Shown: one piece after another, positions 33,202 to 42,346 of the stretch | How the letters are laid out: each line of letters begins with the position of its first letter | How positions within the stretch are numbered: position 1 is the stretch's first letter | NCBI GenBank assembly: GCA_964604195.1 | Contig: CAZRXW010000004.1 | Span: 1-55,917, forward strand | Direction of reading: 5' to 3' | Length of the DNA stretch: 55,917 nt | Source: SSEF01 sp964604195 | GTDB taxonomy: Bacteria; Patescibacteriota; Minisyncoccia; Moranbacterales; UBA1568 | Notes under the pieces: generated by a model | What the model saw: only the letters and a program-made list of their open reading frames with translations | What the model was told of the DNA's origin: nothing | The model's database searches: none | Position numbers and translations under genes: made by a program

Positions 33202-35506
33202 AACCTAGTTGTGGCACTTCATCATTATGCTGATCCCGAGGTCCAGCTATCAAAAGAGTTCTCGTCAATCGTTTGATTTCGGCCGCTTTAAACCCCGCGT
33301 GTGACATGATCTCCCTTACTGCTTCCCCTACCTTTGGGGCGAATGTTGCAGCAATTCGTTCGCGTCTCTTGTCTGGATCAGTAACCCCATTGGCTAAGAG
33401 CGCTGCATCAGCCCGCTCTACTGTTGTGCGTGTAACAGCTGCTATTCTCTCCACCCCCCGAAGAAGTACCCCCTGCACTTCAGGCTCTAACCCCTCATAG
33501 GTCGTCCCTACCGTTTTGAGTGCTCGCTCAGTTGATGTCGTCTCTACTATGCCCTCTCCATCAATATGTCGATAGCTATCCTTCTCCACGAGAGTCCTTC
33601 TCGGCTTAACACTTAGTACCCTTTCACCAGTACGAAGAATTTCATCATAGAGTCTGGCATAGTTCTGAAGACGCGTCACTTTGGCCGAAAACCACTCATC
33701 ATACTCCTCCTGTGATGACCATCGATGCTTCGCGGAGAGTGAGCTTTCAATATCATCAAGTTCTCCAGTGATCTCCCTAACTCTCTTAGTACGAGCAAGC
33801 GCCTCATGATCAGTACTCACTGCAAACAAAGCATTCTTGAACTCTGTAGTCAGCTTTCTCCGAAAGATCCTACCTGCTAATTGATCCAGATCTTGAAGCT
33901 GTTGACGTATGCCACCTATCCACCGGAAAAGCTCTGCATTTCCCTCTTCAGTTTCTACTCCACCCTCCTTTATTTTCTCCGGGGATCCATCCTGAGCAGC
34001 TTCAAAAGGCTTGTCTGAAGCCCTCTTCAAAGAAGGCTTGCCTCTTTTTTGCTTTCTTTGTTCATCCTGCCGAGGATCAGACCGGTTTTTTTCCAGCTCT
34101 AAGACTGATTCAGGAAGATTTTGTTTACGAGCCTGAGCCAGTATATAAACACCAGCTCGCAAGATATCCAGATAACGAAAGAGAGTCTCCTGAAGCTCTG
34201 GACGATAATTGACTGCATACGCCTGCCATTCAGGACTACCCTCAGTAAGACGAGATAATCCTGCCTCGATCTCTGCCAAACGAGCTGTCACCACATCACC
34301 ATTTTCACTCTGAGCAAAGGATCGATACCCCTCATCCAAGCTATCCATAGCTTGCTCCCAACGCCTTATACGCCGTACCTGTCTAACCCCATCAACCAGG
34401 GCGGTCAAATCTTGCTGTGCTACCCGAATCGCCGCAATCCACTCTGATAATGCGTGTTTATCATCATTCGTCCAATCCTCGCTCCATTCCTTTTGGGACA
34501 GACCGTATTTAACAAACCGCTCCTCAACAACACCTCGCAAAAATTCTGGATCAATTGCTTCGGGTACCACGCGTACTTGGCGAGTCGTATATTTCCTATC
34601 GGCCGTCTCAGGGACGTCACTCTGCGTACTATCCACAGTACGGACAGGTTGATCCACCAGACCACGTCTCCCTCTTCTACTGATTCCATCATGTTCCGAA
34701 TCTTTTGGCCTACCCAATTTTTTACCCTGAGTCTTCCGTTTCCCTTTGGATACTTCTTCAGCATCTTGAGCGTCGCTCTTTTTCTTGGCCTTATCCCCCC
34801 TCTGTTCGGTCTGAATTTTTCGAAGGCGAGGGTAGGACTTCACCCATGCTTCCGGAAGTTTAGTAACAATTAATTTCAAATCAGCCAACAGCTCCATCTT
34901 CATTTTTGCTGCAGTTTCTTTATTTGCCAAAAGCTCGGTTCCATTCCAGATGTCTTCAATAGAAGCTACCTCTATTGAAAGCATACCAACATATTTTACT
35001 AGAGCTTGTGACTCACGAGAAAATTCTTTTTCTGATCGAGACTCTTCCTCAAGAATCTCAGTCATATCCCCAAAGATTTGCTGACAATCATTAAAAATAT
35101 CATCAAATTCTTGTTCGTAAGCAAACCTCGGCTCAGAATATTCCCCGACTCCCTTTTGAACTTCAAAATTCCCTCTCTGTTTTATATAGATAGGATTCCC
35201 ACGTCTTGCTGGTACTCCTTCTTTGAGCTCCTGAGTAAAAGCTATCTCCTGATCATCCCCCTTCCCTCTCACTCCCTCAATCACAAGCTGCTCTCCGGTT
35301 TTTGGGTTTGTATAGACATCCCCTTTATGAAAGATTGCTGGCACTTTCCCTCCTCGTTCATGAAGCACAGTACTTGCTACTGATGAAACTGCTCGCGTTT
35401 CTCCTTCGCCACTCTCGATTACTTGAGCTGGTATCTCAGCGGGCACTGCTACCTGTGGCTTTTCAGCGAATGGTCCATCACCAAAGTTGGAATTGTTTTC
35501 TGACAT
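33185..35506 (-). CDS. modular coiled-coil protein with duplicated helical repeats
   Basis: A 773-aa protein starting at ATG 35506. Near residue 50 it has one beta module (FHKGDVYTNPKTGEQLVIEG). It then has helical units of about 110 residues separated by charged, disordered linkers. Two are clearly homologous: LSEWIAAIRVAQQDLTALVD (about 345) and LFRWIGGIRQQLQDLDQLAG (about 533). Each ends in a helix like RYLDILRAGVYILA or RLYDEILRTGERVL. No membrane segment is seen. It is the first gene of the operon; function unknown. Confidence 0.72.
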   Translation of the reverse strand: MSENNSNFGDGPFAEKPQVAVPAEIPAQVIESGEGETRAVSSVASTVLHERGGKVPAIFHKGDVYTNPKTGEQLVIEGVRGKGDDQEIAFTQELKEGVPARRGNPIYIKQRGNFEVQKGVGEYSEPRFAYEQEFDDIFNDCQQIFGDMTEILEEESRSEKEFSRESQALVKYVGMLSIEVASIEDIWNGTELLANKETAAKMKMELLADLKLIVTKLPEAWVKSYPRLRKIQTEQRGDKAKKKSDAQDAEEVSKGKRKTQGKKLGRPKDSEHDGISRRGRRGLVDQPVRTVDSTQSDVPETADRKYTTRQVRVVPEAIDPEFLRGVVEERFVKYGLSQKEWSEDWTNDDKHALSEWIAAIRVAQQDLTALVDGVRQVRRIRRWEQAMDSLDEGYRSFAQSENGDVVTARLAEIEAGLSRLTEGSPEWQAYAVNYRPELQETLFRYLDILRAGVYILAQARKQNLPESVLELEKNRSDPRQDEQRKQKRGKPSLKRASDKPFEAAQDGSPEKIKEGGVETEEGNAELFRWIGGIRQQLQDLDQLAGRIFRRKLTTEFKNALFAVSTDHEALARTKRVREITGELDDIESSLSAKHRWSSQEEYDEWFSAKVTRLQNYARLYDEILRTGERVLSVKPRRTLVEKDSYRHIDGEGIVETTSTERALKTVGTTYEGLEPEVQGVLLRGVERIAAVTRTTVERADAALLANGVTDPDKRRERIAATFAPKVGEAVREIMSHAGFKAAEIKRLTRTLLIAGPRDQHNDEVPQLGYDRQK

Positions 35507-35550
35507 ATCCAAGAAAAATATCTTATATAAGTCCAAAGAGACTACTCTCC

Positions 35551-35579
35551 ATTACAAGAGAAAGAAGTGATGATATAAT
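35551..35579 (+). promoter_or_regulatory. promoter of the first GT-C gene
   Basis: ATTACA (35551-35556), 17-base spacer, TGA-TATAAT (35574-35579), an extended -10. Expected start about 20 bases before the ATG at 35607. Confidence 0.6.
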
Positions 35580-35606
35580 TTTACCATAGACTAATACAAA
35601 AAAGAC

Positions 35607-37232
35607 ATGTCACCATATCCCACACCAGAAAAACCAGATTATTCTTTTCGAAAACTGCTTGGTATTACGCTTCTCTTTGCTATCCTTTCTCTTGCGCTCT
35701 TCGTCCGCGTCTACCAAATTGACAGTATTCCCGGCGGGCTCTATCCCGATGAAGCCGTCAACGGTATCGACGCTCTCCGCGCCATCGAAACTGGTGAGTA
35801 TAAACTTTTCTATCCCAACAATTACGGGCGTGAAGGCCTTTTCATTAACCTTCAGGCACTGGCCATCAAATATTTTGGCAACACTGTTCCCGTACTCAAG
35901 TTTTGGTCAGCTATTTTCGGCACCCTCGCTGTTCTTGGCCTCTATCTCCTCGGAAAAGAACTCTTCCAACGTCGCAGTGCCGGTCTCATCGCCGCCTTTC
36001 TCCTGGCCACCTCCTACTGGACCATCAATTTCTCACGCATTGGCTTCCGGGCTATCATGGTTACCTCTCTCCTTACTTTTGCCTTCTACTTCTTTTTTAA
36101 GGGTCTACGTACAGAGCGCATCCGTACCTTCTTTATTTCAGGACTTATTTTTGGTGTTGGCCTTCATACTTATGTGGCCTATCGCCTCGCTCCACTCATC
36201 CTTATCGCTCTCCTTCCCTCTCTTCTTCTCTCCTACGAACACTTCTTTAGGCGTTTTTGGAAACACGGACTTGCTTTCATTCTTGGTGCTTTTCTTTCGG
36301 CCGCACCGCTCATCTTTCACTTTGTCAGTCATCCAGAAGAACTCAATTCTCGAACCAGTGCCGTCTCTATTTTCTCGCCAGAAATTAACAAAGGTGATTT
36401 TTGGGGAACCTTTAGCAAAACTCTCGGCCTATCCCTTATCAAATATAATTTCTGGGGTGACCAAAACTGGCGACATAATTACCCTCCCTATCCAGTCCTT
36501 GATCCTTTCACTGGTATCTTTTTCCTTGCTGCTTTTGGCTACATCATATTCCAAATAGTCCGTCTTATAGGAAGGCGCTTCCGCGAAGGTATACGAGATC
36601 CTATTTTGGTACGTTATACCTTTCTCCTTATTGCTTTTTTTGTCATGCTCATACCAGAATTCCTTACTGAAGAAGGTCTCCCCCATGCTCTCCGCTCGAT
36701 TGGAACTCAAATGTCTGTATTTCTTATTGCTACCACCGGTATACTGTGGATAGTACACAAAGCCAAAAACTCGCATCTTGGAGCTCGCCTAGCCCTCCTC
36801 TCTCTTCTTTTTATAGCCCTCTTTGGCGGAGCAACCATCAACCTCAGCAAATACTTCTACTTTTTTGGTAACAGCCCCACTCAAATGGGAGCTTTCGATA
36901 AGAATTTTCGCAACATGGCTGAATATATCCTCGCCCTCCCTGCTGAAAAGAAAAAATATATTGTCACCAATGCTGGTGGTAGAATGATTGATAATGGTCT
37001 CCCTGTCTCTGCACAGCCTATTGTCTTTCTTACTCATAACAAAGCAGAAAATGTCGTTTTCCTCGAAGATAATACAAAAATAGAGCTCGGTCATAAAAAT
37101 GTCATTATTCTTATGCGTCATGATGATGCTCTTATCAAAAAAATTGAGAGTAAAATAAGCCAGACTGTCAAAGAAACTATCGATATTTACCCCGGGACGC
37201 AGAGCGCTTTCACTGTTATTCATATCCCATAA
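35607..37232 (+). CDS. GT-C glycosyltransferase, ArnT/PMT (GT39) type
   Basis: A 541-aa polytopic enzyme with about eleven membrane segments. Such enzymes move a sugar from a polyprenyl-phosphate carrier to an acceptor outside the cell. The first outer loop carries GGLYPDEAVNGIDALR, with the acidic pair needed for catalysis in the family. Further fits are NYGREGLFINLQALAIKYFG and LLATSYWTINFSRIGFRA. The last 130 residues form a soluble outer domain. The sugar and acceptor are unknown. The GT2 enzyme at 55022 could supply the lipid-linked sugar. Confidence 0.88.
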   Translation: MSPYPTPEKPDYSFRKLLGITLLFAILSLALFVRVYQIDSIPGGLYPDEAVNGIDALRAIETGEYKLFYPNNYGREGLFINLQALAIKYFGNTVPVLKFWSAIFGTLAVLGLYLLGKELFQRRSAGLIAAFLLATSYWTINFSRIGFRAIMVTSLLTFAFYFFFKGLRTERIRTFFISGLIFGVGLHTYVAYRLAPLILIALLPSLLLSYEHFFRRFWKHGLAFILGAFLSAAPLIFHFVSHPEELNSRTSAVSIFSPEINKGDFWGTFSKTLGLSLIKYNFWGDQNWRHNYPPYPVLDPFTGIFFLAAFGYIIFQIVRLIGRRFREGIRDPILVRYTFLLIAFFVMLIPEFLTEEGLPHALRSIGTQMSVFLIATTGILWIVHKAKNSHLGARLALLSLLFIALFGGATINLSKYFYFFGNSPTQMGAFDKNFRNMAEYILALPAEKKKYIVTNAGGRMIDNGLPVSAQPIVFLTHNKAENVVFLEDNTKIELGHKNVIILMRHDDALIKKIESKISQTVKETIDIYPGTQSAFTVIHIP

Positions 37233-37263
37233 AAATTCCTAATCAATAATAGAAATATCTTCT

Positions 37264-39195
37264 ATGGATATTTTCAAGCGCCTCGCTCCACAACTCCTCG
37301 CCCTCATGATGGTTATCTTTTTTGTTGTCTCGCTCCTTATTTCTTTTCAAGAGTCTACTACCATGGACGAGAAGGCTCATATTCCCGCTGGTTACAGTTA
37401 TGTAAAATACAAGGATATGAGAATCAATCCGGAACATCCACCCCTCCTCAAAGATCTCGCTGGCCTTCCACTCTTCTTCCTGTTACCAGCCCCCATCATG
37501 CCTCAATCAGATCCCCTCTGGGAAAGCGGTGATTGGCTCGATAAAGCCAAGTTTCCCGAAGGTCCAGCTCGTACCTGGGGGCTAGCTCAGTGGGCCTTTG
37601 GAGACAAAATTCTCCATGAGAATGGCAACGACGCCAATGCTATTACTTTTTGGGCTCGCTTTCCACTTATTTTTGTCTCGCTCCTCCTTGGTTTCTTTAT
37701 TTATCGCTGGACCAGAGAACTTGCTGGCACAGTAGCTGGTCTCTTTGCTGTCCTCCTATATTTCTTCAATCCAAACATCATCGCTCACAGCCACTACGTT
37801 ACCACCGATGTTGGTATTGCTGCATTTATTTTTATTGCCTTTTACTACTTTGTTCGATTCCTCAGATCACCATCGTGGAAGAATACTATCATTGCTGGCA
37901 TCTTTCTTGGTCTCGCTCAACTTGCCAAATTCTCTGCTGTTCTCTTATTTCCTATTTTTGGACTTTTCACTCTTATCGCTGCGATTGTAGTTACCCTTCC
38001 AGTTGAATCTTCTCACAGCTGGAAATTACGCCTCCAAAATATTTTCTGGTATGGACTCAAATTTACTACAAGCATCGTCATTTGTTTTATAGTTATTTGG
38101 ATGCTCTATGTTCCCAACACTTGGAATATGCCAGGTGAAGTTATTGCAGAAATAGCAAGAGCTCAGTTTCCCAATGATCGAGCTGTTGGTCGGATTGCCG
38201 AAAGCACCGTCATTTTTATGAGCCAGAATCCCGCACTCAAGCCGCTCGCTGAATATTTCCTCGGCCTCTTCATGGTATTTGCGAGAGTTGCTGGTGGTAA
38301 TACCTATTATTTCCTTGGAACAGTATCCAATCAGGCGAGCTCTTGGTATTTCCCCGTAGTCTTCCTCCTCAAGGAAACTCTCCCCATGCTCTTTCTTATT
38401 GTCGCCACAAGCCTTTACACGCTATGGAGAGCCGGTAGCACCCTCTTTCGTGAAGGCTGGAGCCGCTCAATAGGTTTATTAAGAAATATACTTCAAGAAC
38501 GGCTGGCGCAAAGCATGATGCTCTTCTTTGTCCTGTTCTACAGTTATGTCAGTATTACGGGCAATCTCAATATAGGCTTCCGCCATCTCTTCCCTATTCT
38601 GCCATTCCTCTACGTTCTTGTTGCTAAGATAGCTTTTGATATCCTCAAACGAGCAGAGGGGCAGGTGACACAAAAGCTCTTTGCAAGTATTCTTGGCATC
38701 ATTACCCTTGTCACCATAGCTATTCCAGCTCTCGCTTACCCAAGCTACCTCTCTTATTTCAACCCTATTGGCGGTGGCCATAAGAATGGCTACCAGTATG
38801 TGACAGACTCAAACTATGATTGGGGACAAGATTTGAAACGCCTTGGTGAATTTGTCCGTAATTACAATCTCTGCGTTGATGAATCACAAGCAACCCCAAC
38901 CTATGTTTGTCATAAATTGACCCATACAGGTTCTCTTCCTACAGATAGTCCTATTAACCAAATTCGTGTTGATTACTTTGGTGGCTCCAATCCTCGTTTC
39001 CATCTTGGCGAGGCTTATATCCCCTGGCATTCTCATCTCGCCCCAGAATCTGGCTGGTACGCTATCTCTATTGGTTTCCTTCAAGAAAATTGGTACAAAG
39101 AGCACCAGCCCGGGGAACAAACCTACGCTTGGCTCAAAGACATGGAACCCATCGCTCGAGTCGGCGACTCTATCTTCGTCTACTACAAACCATAG
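37264..39195 (+). CDS. GT-C glycosyltransferase, PMT (GT39) type
   Basis: A 643-aa polytopic protein. The first outer loop has QESTTMDEKAHIPAGYSYVK (acidic D-E pair near residue 35), then MRINPEHPPLLKDLAGLPLF, both typical of dolichyl-phosphate-mannose-protein mannosyltransferase-like enzymes. About twelve membrane segments follow. The C-terminal outer part (SNYDWGQDLKRLGEFVRNYN, then WYAISIGFLQENWYKE) is a conserved block of this subfamily. It lies 31 bases after the other GT-C gene with no clear ribosome site. Protein or polymer glycosylation is inferred. Confidence 0.88.
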   Translation: MDIFKRLAPQLLALMMVIFFVVSLLISFQESTTMDEKAHIPAGYSYVKYKDMRINPEHPPLLKDLAGLPLFFLLPAPIMPQSDPLWESGDWLDKAKFPEGPARTWGLAQWAFGDKILHENGNDANAITFWARFPLIFVSLLLGFFIYRWTRELAGTVAGLFAVLLYFFNPNIIAHSHYVTTDVGIAAFIFIAFYYFVRFLRSPSWKNTIIAGIFLGLAQLAKFSAVLLFPIFGLFTLIAAIVVTLPVESSHSWKLRLQNIFWYGLKFTTSIVICFIVIWMLYVPNTWNMPGEVIAEIARAQFPNDRAVGRIAESTVIFMSQNPALKPLAEYFLGLFMVFARVAGGNTYYFLGTVSNQASSWYFPVVFLLKETLPMLFLIVATSLYTLWRAGSTLFREGWSRSIGLLRNILQERLAQSMMLFFVLFYSYVSITGNLNIGFRHLFPILPFLYVLVAKIAFDILKRAEGQVTQKLFASILGIITLVTIAIPALAYPSYLSYFNPIGGGHKNGYQYVTDSNYDWGQDLKRLGEFVRNYNLCVDESQATPTYVCHKLTHTGSLPTDSPINQIRVDYFGGSNPRFHLGEAYIPWHSHLAPESGWYAISIGFLQENWYKEHQPGEQTYAWLKDMEPIARVGDSIFVYYKP

Positions 39196-39204
39196 ATACG
39201 TATA

Positions 39205-39244
39205 ATTAAAAGAACTCTCTTTCTCATGAGAGAGTTCTTTTAAT
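39205..39244. terminator. bidirectional terminator
   Basis: ATTAAAAGAACTCTC and its complement GAGAGTTCTTTTAAT form a long stem between convergent genes, with T-rich tails both ways. Confidence 0.85.
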
Positions 39245-39245
39245 T

Positions 39246-40223
39246 TCATCTAGTTCCGCTTCTTTTTTCTCGATTACTTTCTTTTTGATCTTTTTCTTCT
39301 GACACTCCTACTTCTTCTTGGATCAGTAACCCAGCATCATCTGATGATCGAGCCTCCGAGAAAAATATTCTTCCTGGTACGCGTAAGTCAACGAGAGCAA
39401 GGGGTTGCTTAGTTCTAGCGACATCTTCATTTCTTCGATCCAAAAAAGCTCTGAGAGCGGAGAGAGTATCTTCAGGTGGAATATCAAGACTAAGTAAAAC
39501 ATCAAACCCCGCTTCCGTAACTACTCGAAGTTCTCGAGAAAACTTTGACGGAGTAAACGCTTGAGACTTGAGAGATAGAGAAATAACCTTAGGAAAGAGG
39601 GTGTAGTAGGAAGCAAATGAATGTAAGTACTCTTGAGCGACATCAAAGGGAACTCCACTGACAACTGGAAGAGCGCTCGTATCAATAATCATAAGACGCC
39701 AGGGTTCATAGAGCGTATAGAGAAGTCTTTCATTAGAATAAGGACGATTTTTAGTATCAAGCTGATAACAAGGTCCATTACTGCACCAAAGGAGGAGATA
39801 AGGCTTTTCTGTTACTTGAATTGTTATCTGATCCGGAAATTTTTGAGTAATATCTACTGTGCTAAGAAGCGGGTACTGCTGCTGTAAAACTTCTTGAACC
39901 TCTTTGCTTGGGAAAAAGAGAAAATTATTCTTGGCGAATATTTTCCCGTATTTTTCGCGAAGAATTATCTCCACCGTATCAAAAAGTCGCGTCTGAGGAG
40001 AGCGATCTGCTCCAATAATACTTACTTCTGTTATGGTAAGAAGAGGACTCAGGAAAAAAATATATCCTACAGTGGCAAGAAATATAAACCATAAAGAAAG
40101 GACACCATAAGGGATCTTTGTTCGCATTTCCTCCCTCCGAGAAGGCACTTTCTTTGGGCGACCAGTCTCTCGCGAAAGAGCGCGATGAAAAATCTTTTGG
40201 CGTGATGATTTGTTTCCAAACAT
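39246..40223 (-). CDS. ftsQ: FtsQ-like cell division protein with POTRA domain
   Basis: A 325-aa bitopic protein. A basic cytoplasmic head of about 40 residues is followed by one membrane segment (VLSLWFIFLATVGYIFFLSP, about 41-60). A POTRA domain follows (LLTITEVSIIGADR, LLSTVDITQKFPDQITIQVT) and then the FtsQ/DivIB beta domain. It would connect the FtsBL complex with the divisome. The acidic tail beyond residue 290 is unusual. ATG 40223 lies eight bases after a -10 box, so a leaderless transcript is likely. Confidence 0.82.
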   Translation of the reverse strand: MFGNKSSRQKIFHRALSRETGRPKKVPSRREEMRTKIPYGVLSLWFIFLATVGYIFFLSPLLTITEVSIIGADRSPQTRLFDTVEIILREKYGKIFAKNNFLFFPSKEVQEVLQQQYPLLSTVDITQKFPDQITIQVTEKPYLLLWCSNGPCYQLDTKNRPYSNERLLYTLYEPWRLMIIDTSALPVVSGVPFDVAQEYLHSFASYYTLFPKVISLSLKSQAFTPSKFSRELRVVTEAGFDVLLSLDIPPEDTLSALRAFLDRRNEDVARTKQPLALVDLRVPGRIFFSEARSSDDAGLLIQEEVGVSEEKDQKESNREKRSGTR

Positions 40224-40231
40224 ATATCGTC

Positions 40232-40261
40232 AGTATACGCACGAGATCATTTTAGGGACAA
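40232..40261 (-). promoter_or_regulatory. promoter within the holB end, for ftsQ
   Basis: Minus strand: TTGTCC (40256-40261), 18-base spacer, TATACT (40232-40237). Only eight bases separate the -10 from the ftsQ ATG. Confidence 0.6.
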
Positions 40262-41136
40262 CTCACAAGAAGCCGTTCCAATATACTTCGCGATGACCCC
40301 TCATTTCGAGAAAGAGACCTCAGGGCTGTTAAAATTGAGTGCAACAAAACATATCGATTTCTTCCTTGAGATTGTACTATTCCCTGAGTCCGCGCTTGAA
40401 AAAGAATACCAACAGTCCAAATCTCAAGGAGATCTCGCGTCTCTGTCTCATTCTTAGACAAATATTCAGCAAACTCAATCCTTGCCCGTTGAGAAAGTTT
40501 GGAAATCTGAAAAAGTTTCCTTAAACATTCTTTTTGTTCAAGAAAATTCTCTGGCTGACTTAAAGCGTCAATGATAAGTCCTGGGAGACCTAGATCAAGA
40601 AAGAATTGTGGAAGCCCTTTAGATTCTGGTAAAGAATTCCGCAAAGTTGTTGCTGACACCGGCCTCAAAGAAAAAGCTACAGTACGGGACAAGATAGTGG
40701 ACGGTAAGTGCTGTGGCTGCGATGTGAGCAACATGAGAACGCTTTGTTTTGGTGGTTCTTCTAGGACTTTCAGAAGGGCATCGGCCGCTGCCGGACTTAA
40801 TTTTTCGGCCTGATTAATTATCGCAATACGATACTTTCCACTGCCTGGTGAACGCGAGAGAAATTGTTTAAGAGAACGTACTTCTTGGACAGCAATAGCT
40901 TTTTCTCTGGTCTGTTTGGTGGTGACTGATTTTTCTGGTTCAATGATGATAATATCCGAGGAAGCAACTTCTCCTTGAGAGCTGAGACCAAGTAGGCGGT
41001 AGGCAAACCATGCAGCAACTGTTTGCTTCCCGACATGTTTTGGTCCACCAAACAAAAAGCTCTGTGGTATATCAGAAAGCTGAAGAATTCTTTCCAACTG
41101 AGTGCACACTCCCTCGTGGCCGATAATAGAAGACAT
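40252..41136 (-). CDS. holB: DNA polymerase III delta' subunit-like
   Basis: Delta' is the non-ATPase arm of the clamp loader. The protein starts with MSSIIGHEGVCTQLERILQL and has a degenerate P-loop, GGPKHVGKQT, in which the Ser/Thr after GK is Gln. It then has IINQAEKLSPAAADALLKVL and EEPPKQSVLMLLTSQ. LPSTILSRT is the SRC-like sensor. The zinc cysteines of tau/gamma are absent. At 294 aa it is on the short side. It follows the GT4 gene by three bases. Confidence 0.85.
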   Translation of the reverse strand: MSSIIGHEGVCTQLERILQLSDIPQSFLFGGPKHVGKQTVAAWFAYRLLGLSSQGEVASSDIIIIEPEKSVTTKQTREKAIAVQEVRSLKQFLSRSPGSGKYRIAIINQAEKLSPAAADALLKVLEEPPKQSVLMLLTSQPQHLPSTILSRTVAFSLRPVSATTLRNSLPESKGLPQFFLDLGLPGLIIDALSQPENFLEQKECLRKLFQISKLSQRARIEFAEYLSKNETETRDLLEIWTVGILFQARTQGIVQSQGRNRYVLLHSILTALRSLSRNEGSSRSILERLLVSCP

Positions 41137-41139
41137 ACA

Positions 41140-42234
41140 TCAGGCCTCAAGATATTTCCGAATATCCGCTTCAAATCTGACCCGAGAAAATTTATCTCCA
41201 ACAGGTGCTCCTTCTTGGAAATAGTACTCCTGAGAATGTTCGAGAAAACGACGCACTCCATCAGCTACTGCCTCTGGGATAAGATCTTCAAAAAACTCCC
41301 CCGTTTTCCCTGGCTCAACAATTTCTCTCACGGCTCCCTGATTATAAGCAATGACTGGGGTACCCAAAGACAAGGCCTCTGCTACTACCAGACCAAAATC
41401 TTCTTCGCTCGCCTGAATAAGTGCCTGTACTGAACGGTACAGTTTTGCTAGCTCTGTATCATCTACCGCCCCAAGCCACTCTATATTTTTTCCAGACTGA
41501 CGGCGAAGGGTTTTCTCAAAAGGACCAGCACCAACAATCTTCAGTGGCAGTCTCAATTTGTTAAAAGCTTCAACAACTATATCGATATGTTTTGACTTCA
41601 CCAATCGAGCTACCAGAAGAAAACCTCGGCGCTCTCTTGCCTCGAGTGACGCAATCAAATCAACCGACGGATAGACGACTACACTCTCCCGACGATAGTA
41701 CTTTGTAACGCGATCACGCGTATAGAGCGAGTTGACGAGAAGAGTATCAGGTCGATCAGCTGCCTCCTTATCCCACAAACGAAAATACGAAAGCATCAGC
41801 CGCTGAAAAAATCGAAAACCCGATCGTAGTTCTGGATGTATATGAAATGTGTCCCAGACGTAACGCATCGGTGAATGGAGATAAGCAATGTGCCGAGTAT
41901 GTAGCCGAGTAACCAGCCCCTTCATCCACGCGCCCGACGAAGAGAGGACCGTATCAAAATCCCGAAGATCGAGCGTCTCGACAGCCACTGGATAGAAGAG
42001 TTTGCCAAAACCTGACTCGCGCAACCACTTAGGCCAATGTTGAAGAAAAGAAGCCTTTACTACACGATGAGGAAAATAGGCATCCAAAAACTTCTGATCA
42101 TAAAACAAAGTATAGATTGGTGCTTCTGGATACATCTCGGTAAAAACGCGAAATACCCGCTCTGCCCCACCCCACACAGTGAGAAAATCATGAGCCAAAG
42201 CAAGTTTTTGTGATTGTGGTAAATTTTTATCCAT
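41140..42234 (-). CDS. GT4 family glycosyltransferase
   Basis: A 364-aa GT-B fold enzyme using a nucleotide sugar in the cytoplasm. The N-terminal half starts LALAHDFLTVWGGAERVFRV, with HIAYLHSPMRYVWDTF. The C-terminal half has GFLLVARLVKSKHIDIVVEA, then EDFGLVVAEALSLGTPVIAY (the E-x7-E motif near residue 288) and GAVREIVEPGKTGEFF. AAGGGA precedes the ATG. Donor and acceptor cannot be told from sequence. Confidence 0.9.
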   Translation of the reverse strand: MDKNLPQSQKLALAHDFLTVWGGAERVFRVFTEMYPEAPIYTLFYDQKFLDAYFPHRVVKASFLQHWPKWLRESGFGKLFYPVAVETLDLRDFDTVLSSSGAWMKGLVTRLHTRHIAYLHSPMRYVWDTFHIHPELRSGFRFFQRLMLSYFRLWDKEAADRPDTLLVNSLYTRDRVTKYYRRESVVVYPSVDLIASLEARERRGFLLVARLVKSKHIDIVVEAFNKLRLPLKIVGAGPFEKTLRRQSGKNIEWLGAVDDTELAKLYRSVQALIQASEEDFGLVVAEALSLGTPVIAYNQGAVREIVEPGKTGEFFEDLIPEAVADGVRRFLEHSQEYYFQEGAPVGDKFSRVRFEADIRKYLEA

Positions 42235-42346
42235 AAAATTTCCCTTACTTCAGCAGATATCCAAAGTCTAGAGGGGCGAATTACCAACATCCAAGAGTTC
42301 ACTCGACCAACAAACAAGGATCGTATAAAACAACCAGTCTACCAAA

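Noticed and set aside
35659..36558. A 299-aa frame on the plus strand, Ser/Pro/Leu-rich
   Set aside because: It lies entirely inside the first GT-C gene in another frame; the GT-C frame has clear motifs and this one does not.
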